DNA of 58,440 nucleotides from Citrobacter sp. Awk 4 (lineage in GTDB: Bacteria > Pseudomonadota > Gammaproteobacteria > Enterobacterales > Enterobacteriaceae). Under the pieces are notes generated by a model, which saw only the letters and a program-made list of their open reading frames with translations, did no database searches and was not told where the DNA came from. The position numbers and the translations under genes are program-made. The stretch is taken from assembly GCF_028069725.1 (NCBI RefSeq), contig NZ_JANEWG010000031.1, forward strand, positions 1 through 58,440, read 5' to 3'. Each line of letters starts with the position of its first letter. The stretch's first letter is position 1. Positions 54,623-58,440 of the stretch are shown one piece after another.

Positions 54623-55499
54623 CGTATACAGCGAAAAACGCCCACCGGGTACGCTACGCACCGCCTGGCGGAAATTTTATGGCGATACCACTGCGATGAT
54701 CGGCCTGTATGGCTGTGCGGGGCTGGTCATATTGTGCATTTTTGGTAGTTGGTTTGCCCCCTACGGTATTGATCAGCAGTTCCTCGGCTACCAGCTTTTG
54801 CCGCCTTCCTGGTCTCGCTATGGTGAAGTGTCGTTCTTTCTCGGAACCGACGATCTGGGGCGCGACGTCTTAAGTCGATTGCTGAGTGGCGCAGCACCCA
54901 CCGTCGGCGGCGCATTCGTGGTAACGCTCGCCGCCACGCTTTGCGGTCTGGTGATTGGGGTGGTGGCCGGAGCGACCCACGGCTTACGTTCCGCTGTCCT
55001 GAATCACATTCTGGATACGCTGCTCTCTATTCCGTCACTGTTGCTGGCGATTATCGTGGTGGCGTTTGCCGGTCCACATCTGAGCCATGCGATGTTTGCG
55101 GTCTGGCTGGCGTTACTGCCGCGAATGGTGCGTTCTGTCTATAGCATGGTGCATGATGAACTGGAAAAAGAGTACGTCATCGCCGCCCGCCTGGATGGCG
55201 CGACCACACTGAATATTCTCTGGTTTGCGATTCTGCCCAACATCACGGCCGGTTTGATCACCGAAATCACCCGTGCGCTTTCAATGGCGATCCTCGACAT
55301 TGCCGCATTGGGTTTTCTGGATCTTGGCGCGCAACTGCCCTCTCCCGAATGGGGAGCCATGCTCGGAGACGCGCTGGAGCTGATTTATGTTGCACCGTGG
55401 GTCGTGATGCTACCCGGCGGCGCCATTATGATCAGTGTGTTGCTGGTTAACCTGCTTGGCGATGGCCTCCGCCGGGCTATTATTGCGGGGGTGGAATAA
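54609..55499 (+). CDS. sapC: Peptide transport permease SapC
   Basis: A 296-residue ABC permease of the DppC type. Its EAA loop is [20 protein letters not shown]. Six transmembrane helices are predicted, the first at about residues 30-52. It overlaps the end of sapB and shares its last base with sapD's start, so translation is coupled through the operon. Confidence 0.96.
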   Translation: MPYDSVYSEKRPPGTLRTAWRKFYGDTTAMIGLYGCAGLVILCIFGSWFAPYGIDQQFLGYQLLPPSWSRYGEVSFFLGTDDLGRDVLSRLLSGAAPTVGGAFVVTLAATLCGLVIGVVAGATHGLRSAVLNHILDTLLSIPSLLLAIIVVAFAGPHLSHAMFAVWLALLPRMVRSVYSMVHDELEKEYVIAARLDGATTLNILWFAILPNITAGLITEITRALSMAILDIAALGFLDLGAQLPSPEWGAMLGDALELIYVAPWVVMLPGGAIMISVLLVNLLGDGLRRAIIAGVE

Positions 55500-56491
55500 T
55501 GCCATTACTGGATATTCGTAACCTCACCATTGAATTCAGAACCGACGAAGGATGGGTAAAAGCCGTCGATCGGATCAGCATGACCTTAAACGAAGGCGAA
55601 ATCCGCGGTCTGGTGGGTGAATCAGGGTCAGGAAAAAGTTTGATCGCCAAAGCAATTTGCGGTGTCGCAAAAGACAACTGGCGCGTCACCGCCGACCGTA
55701 TGCGCTTTGATGATATCGACCTGTTGCGCCTCTCTGCACGTGAACGCCGTAAGCTGGTCGGCCACAACGTGTCCATGATTTTTCAGGAGCCACAGTCCTG
55801 TCTTGATCCGTCCGAGCGCGTGGGTCGTCAGTTAATGCAAAATATTCCCGCCTGGACGTACAAAGGCCGCTGGTGGCAGCGTATTGGCTGGCGTAAACGC
55901 CGCGCCATTGAATTATTGCACCGTGTCGGCATTAAAGATCACAAAGATGCGATGCGCAGTTTTCCCTACGAACTGACCGATGGTGAATGCCAGAAAGTGA
56001 TGATCGCCATCGCGCTGGCTAATCAGCCACGTTTGCTGATTGCCGACGAACCGACTAACGCGATGGAGCCCACCACACAGGCGCAAATTTTTCGTCTGCT
56101 GACCCGTTTGAATCAAAACAGCAACACCACCATTTTGCTGATCAGCCACGACCTGCAGATGCTGAGCCAGTGGGCAGACAAAATCAACGTGATGTACTGC
56201 GGACAAACAGTGGAAACCGCGCCCAGCAAAGATTTAGTGACGATCCCGCACCATCCGTATACGCAGGCGTTGATCCGCGCTATCCCCGACTTTGGCAGCG
56301 CCATGCCGCATAAAAGCCGTCTGAATACGATGCCGGGGGCGATCCCATTGCTTGAACAATTACCGATAGGTTGTCGTCTGGGGCCCCGCTGCCCGTATGC
56401 TCAACGAGAATGTATTGAAACCCCGCGCCTGACCGGGGTCAAAAATCATCTCTACGCCTGTCATTTTCCGCTGAATATGGAGAAAGAGTGA
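55499..56491 (+). CDS. sapD: Peptide transport ATPase SapD
   Basis: A 330-residue ABC ATPase. Walker [10 protein letters not shown], Walker [12 protein letters not shown], and a signature motif that has diverged from LSGGQ to LTDGECQKV. The C-terminal oligopeptide-transporter domain ([17 protein letters not shown], cysteines) is typical of the DppD family. It also stimulates Trk potassium uptake in E. coli. It is followed by sapF with a 1-bp gap. Confidence 0.95.
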   Translation: MPLLDIRNLTIEFRTDEGWVKAVDRISMTLNEGEIRGLVGESGSGKSLIAKAICGVAKDNWRVTADRMRFDDIDLLRLSARERRKLVGHNVSMIFQEPQSCLDPSERVGRQLMQNIPAWTYKGRWWQRIGWRKRRAIELLHRVGIKDHKDAMRSFPYELTDGECQKVMIAIALANQPRLLIADEPTNAMEPTTQAQIFRLLTRLNQNSNTTILLISHDLQMLSQWADKINVMYCGQTVETAPSKDLVTIPHHPYTQALIRAIPDFGSAMPHKSRLNTMPGAIPLLEQLPIGCRLGPRCPYAQRECIETPRLTGVKNHLYACHFPLNMEKE

Positions 56492-56492
56492 C

Positions 56493-57299
56493 ATGGTGGA
56501 AACGCTGCTTGAAGTCCGTAATCTGAGCAAAACCTTTCGCTACCGCACAGGCTGGTTTCGCCGTCAGACCGTTGAGGCGGTAAAACCGCTGAGCTTTACC
56601 CTGCGTGAAAAGCAAACCCTCGCCATTATTGGCGAGAATGGCTCTGGCAAATCGACGCTGGCGAAAATGCTGGCGGGGATGATCGAACCCACCAGCGGTG
56701 AGCTGCTGATTGACGATCATCCACTGCACTACGGCGATTATTCGTTCCGTAGTCAGTGTATTCGGATGATTTTTCAGGACCCGTCAACGTCACTTAATCC
56801 GCGTCAACGCATTTCGCAGATCCTCGATTTTCCACTGCGTCTGAACACGGACCTCGAGCCTGAACAGCGTCAGAAGCAAATCGTTGAAACCATGCGGATG
56901 GTCGGATTGCTTCCCGATCACGTCAGTTATTATCCGCACATGCTGGCACCCGGGCAAAAACAGCGTCTGGGACTGGCCCGCGCACTAATTTTACGCCCTA
57001 AAGTGATCATCGCAGACGAGGCGCTGGCGTCGCTGGATATGTCGATGCGTTCGCAGCTCATTAATCTGATGCTGGAATTACAAGAGAAACAGGGTATCTC
57101 TTATATCTATGTCACCCAACATATCGGGATGATGAAACATATCAGCGATCAGGTGTTGGTGATGCACCAGGGCGAAGTCGTTGAGCGCGGCAGCACCGCG
57201 GATGTTCTCGCCTCGCCGTTACATGATTTAACCAAGCGATTGATTGCCGGGCATTTTGGCGAGGCGTTAACGGCAGATGCGTGGCGAAAAGATCGGTAA
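56493..57299 (+). CDS. sapF: Peptide transport ATPase SapF
   Basis: A 268-residue ABC ATPase, last of the sap operon. Walker A GENGSGKSTL, signature LAPGQKQRLGLARAL, Walker B VIIADEAL. It forms a heterodimer with SapD. Start at 56493; a strong terminator follows 13 bp after its stop. Confidence 0.95.
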   Translation: MVETLLEVRNLSKTFRYRTGWFRRQTVEAVKPLSFTLREKQTLAIIGENGSGKSTLAKMLAGMIEPTSGELLIDDHPLHYGDYSFRSQCIRMIFQDPSTSLNPRQRISQILDFPLRLNTDLEPEQRQKQIVETMRMVGLLPDHVSYYPHMLAPGQKQRLGLARALILRPKVIIADEALASLDMSMRSQLINLMLELQEKQGISYIYVTQHIGMMKHISDQVLVMHQGEVVERGSTADVLASPLHDLTKRLIAGHFGEALTADAWRKDR

Positions 57300-57311
57300 A
57301 TTGGTCAAGAG

Positions 57312-57340
57312 AAAAGGCAGAAATTATTCTGCCTTTTCTT
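57312..57340 (+). terminator. Terminator of the sap operon
   Basis: AAAAGGCAGAA, loop ATTA, TTCTGCCTTTT followed by CTT. The A-tract at the other side means it can also serve the convergent fimbrial gene. Confidence 0.85.
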
Positions 57341-57390
57341 TACGCTGTGATGAGAAATTTATATCGTGATCGGTACGGTACAAAATATTT

Positions 57391-58377
57391 TTATTTATAG
57401 GTTAAATTATACGTCATCACAGATTTTATATTTCCAGAACCGATCGATGAGGTCGTTGTTCGATAATACCGTGCTTGCATCGGAATATCATAGTTCCCAT
57501 CCGTGGAGACTCCTGCGCTAAAAGTTTCTCTGAGTTTCACCGGGATACTATCATATAATATTTGAATACCGACTCCGGATGCCGGAGTTGAATTTGTAAT
57601 ATTCGCAAGTACACCTTCAGCTGTCGCATTCTGATCTTCTTGCCCGTCCAGCAATATATTCACACCAACGTTTCCCTGGCATTTAAGCTTAATATTAAAA
57701 TCTGCCGCCGCACTGGTGCTCCCCTGATGCGCCAGACTGTTTGCTGATATAGTATTCAATGTCACTGTAGACGGTGTCGATGCATCCACATTACAGGTAT
57801 GCGCCGGAATAGGCACATCTTTCTCCAGCACAAAAATCCACGTTCGTCTCCATCCCCAGGAGCCATTTGAGCGCTGATCAAGTGAAATTCGCGCCACTTC
57901 CGTTCCCGCTTTCAAGACTAAATTATCCGACGTCGTTACCCCGGTACGTTTTACATAAATTTTCAGCGCCAGTGGTTCACTGTAACCGGCTTCAGATATT
58001 GATACAGGGTCGCAATTCAAATCACTGACTTGCGGCCAGGCACAAACTGAGTACGTCGTTGAATCAGGGAATGTTGAATACGGTGTCTGAAAATACCCTG
58101 TATACCCTTGATTCTCCAGCGCGGTCGACGTAGTGAATGATTGCACTCTCAACGCATCATTCTGGCTCCATGGTCCAACATTGCCAGTACAAATGGTATA
58201 CGTACTCATATCCGACACGAGTACCATTGCATTCGAGTCTGGGAGAGTTAAATCAACACTCACCGTTTGAGTACCATTGTTTGTACACGAAAAGGCATGA
58301 ACTTTTATAGGGAGAAAAATTGAGGTTAAACTCAATAAAAAAAACATTACAGCTGCATAATATTTATATTGCCACAT
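57391..58377 (-). CDS. Fimbrial adhesin-like protein (chaperone-usher pilus tip)
   Basis: A 328-residue secreted protein of the FimH-type two-domain adhesins. The signal peptide (hydrophobic core VMFFLLSLTSIFLPIKVHA, cleaved about residue 28) is followed by an N-terminal lectin-like domain with four cysteines (about residues 31-185). The C-terminal pilin domain (from CNVDASTPSTVTL, 198) lacks its own last strand and ends in the donor-strand sequence YRTTTSSIGSGNIKSVMTYN LTYK (aromatic penultimate Y). It probably tips a fimbria; the usher and chaperone genes would lie at coordinates beyond 58440, upstream on the - strand. It is convergent with sapF. Confidence 0.82.
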   Translation of the reverse strand: MWQYKYYAAVMFFLLSLTSIFLPIKVHAFSCTNNGTQTVSVDLTLPDSNAMVLVSDMSTYTICTGNVGPWSQNDALRVQSFTTSTALENQGYTGYFQTPYSTFPDSTTYSVCAWPQVSDLNCDPVSISEAGYSEPLALKIYVKRTGVTTSDNLVLKAGTEVARISLDQRSNGSWGWRRTWIFVLEKDVPIPAHTCNVDASTPSTVTLNTISANSLAHQGSTSAAADFNIKLKCQGNVGVNILLDGQEDQNATAEGVLANITNSTPASGVGIQILYDSIPVKLRETFSAGVSTDGNYDIPMQARYYRTTTSSIGSGNIKSVMTYNLTYK

Positions 58378-58440
58378 AGCACCAATCTATTATCAATAAT
58401 GGAAATTTACATACGAAATTATATTCACGCACTGAGAAGA

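Overview
The window comes from an enteric bacterium of the Enterobacteriaceae, most likely Citrobacter or a close relative. The chromosomal proteins (TtcA, DbpA, ZntB, FNR, UspE, YnaI, MppA, TyrR, Psp, Sap) closely follow the E. coli and Salmonella versions in sequence, length and order. The abg operon that E. coli K-12 carries between smrA and ogt is absent, pspE is absent, and there are extra genes (an MHYT-GGDEF-EAL protein, a ParB-fold protein, a DJ-1/PfpI protein, an HNH endonuclease island). The genus is inference.

Positions 1 to about 24370 are the right-hand part of a lambdoid siphovirus-type prophage that runs off the left edge. It sits at the 5' end of ttcA, the site used by the Rac prophage in E. 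coli K-12. From its right end it carries int, xis, a DUF4060-like gene, recT, a giant recE, two small leftward-control genes and a LexA-like CI repressor on the + strand. On the - strand follow YdaS-type and YdaT-type (Cro-like and CII-like) regulators, a lambda-type O protein with iterons inside its gene, a DnaC-like loader, small DNA-metabolism genes, a Doc/Phd-type toxin-antitoxin pair, RusA and a Q antiterminator. The late region has an adenine methyltransferase, holin, SAR endolysin, Rz/Rz1, the terminase and the tail genes M, L, K and I. The prophage is defective: terL is cut after about 173 codons and joined to the 3' part of tail gene M, so all head genes and most tail genes are missing. 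A dcm-type methyltransferase is also a frameshifted remnant. Several 'moron' genes lie on the strand opposite to their neighbours (4183-5234, 8420-8704, 12441-12698).

Positions 24324-33253 hold ttcA, dbpA, a small proline-rich gene, the FNR-activated sRNA fnrS, zntB, a MHYT-GGDEF-EAL c-di-GMP protein, dgcM, smrA and ogt. Positions 33448-37199 hold fnr (with its autoregulatory FNR box) and uspE. Between them is an AT-rich island of about 1.9 kb that encodes an HNH endonuclease and is flanked by a near-perfect 38-bp direct repeat.

Positions 37287-44753 hold ynaJ, ynaI, the ParB-fold gene, the DJ-1/PfpI gene and a murein-peptide recycling and oxidative-defence group: mppA (tripeptide binding), mpaA (amidase), ycjG (L-Ala-D/L-Glu epimerase) and tpx. 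Positions 44807-51904 hold tyrR, ycjF, ycjX and the phage-shock operon pspABCD with its divergent activator pspF and a sigma-54 promoter. Positions 52017-57299 are the sapABCDF peptide transporter operon. The right edge holds a fimbrial adhesin gene whose partner genes, if any, lie outside the window.
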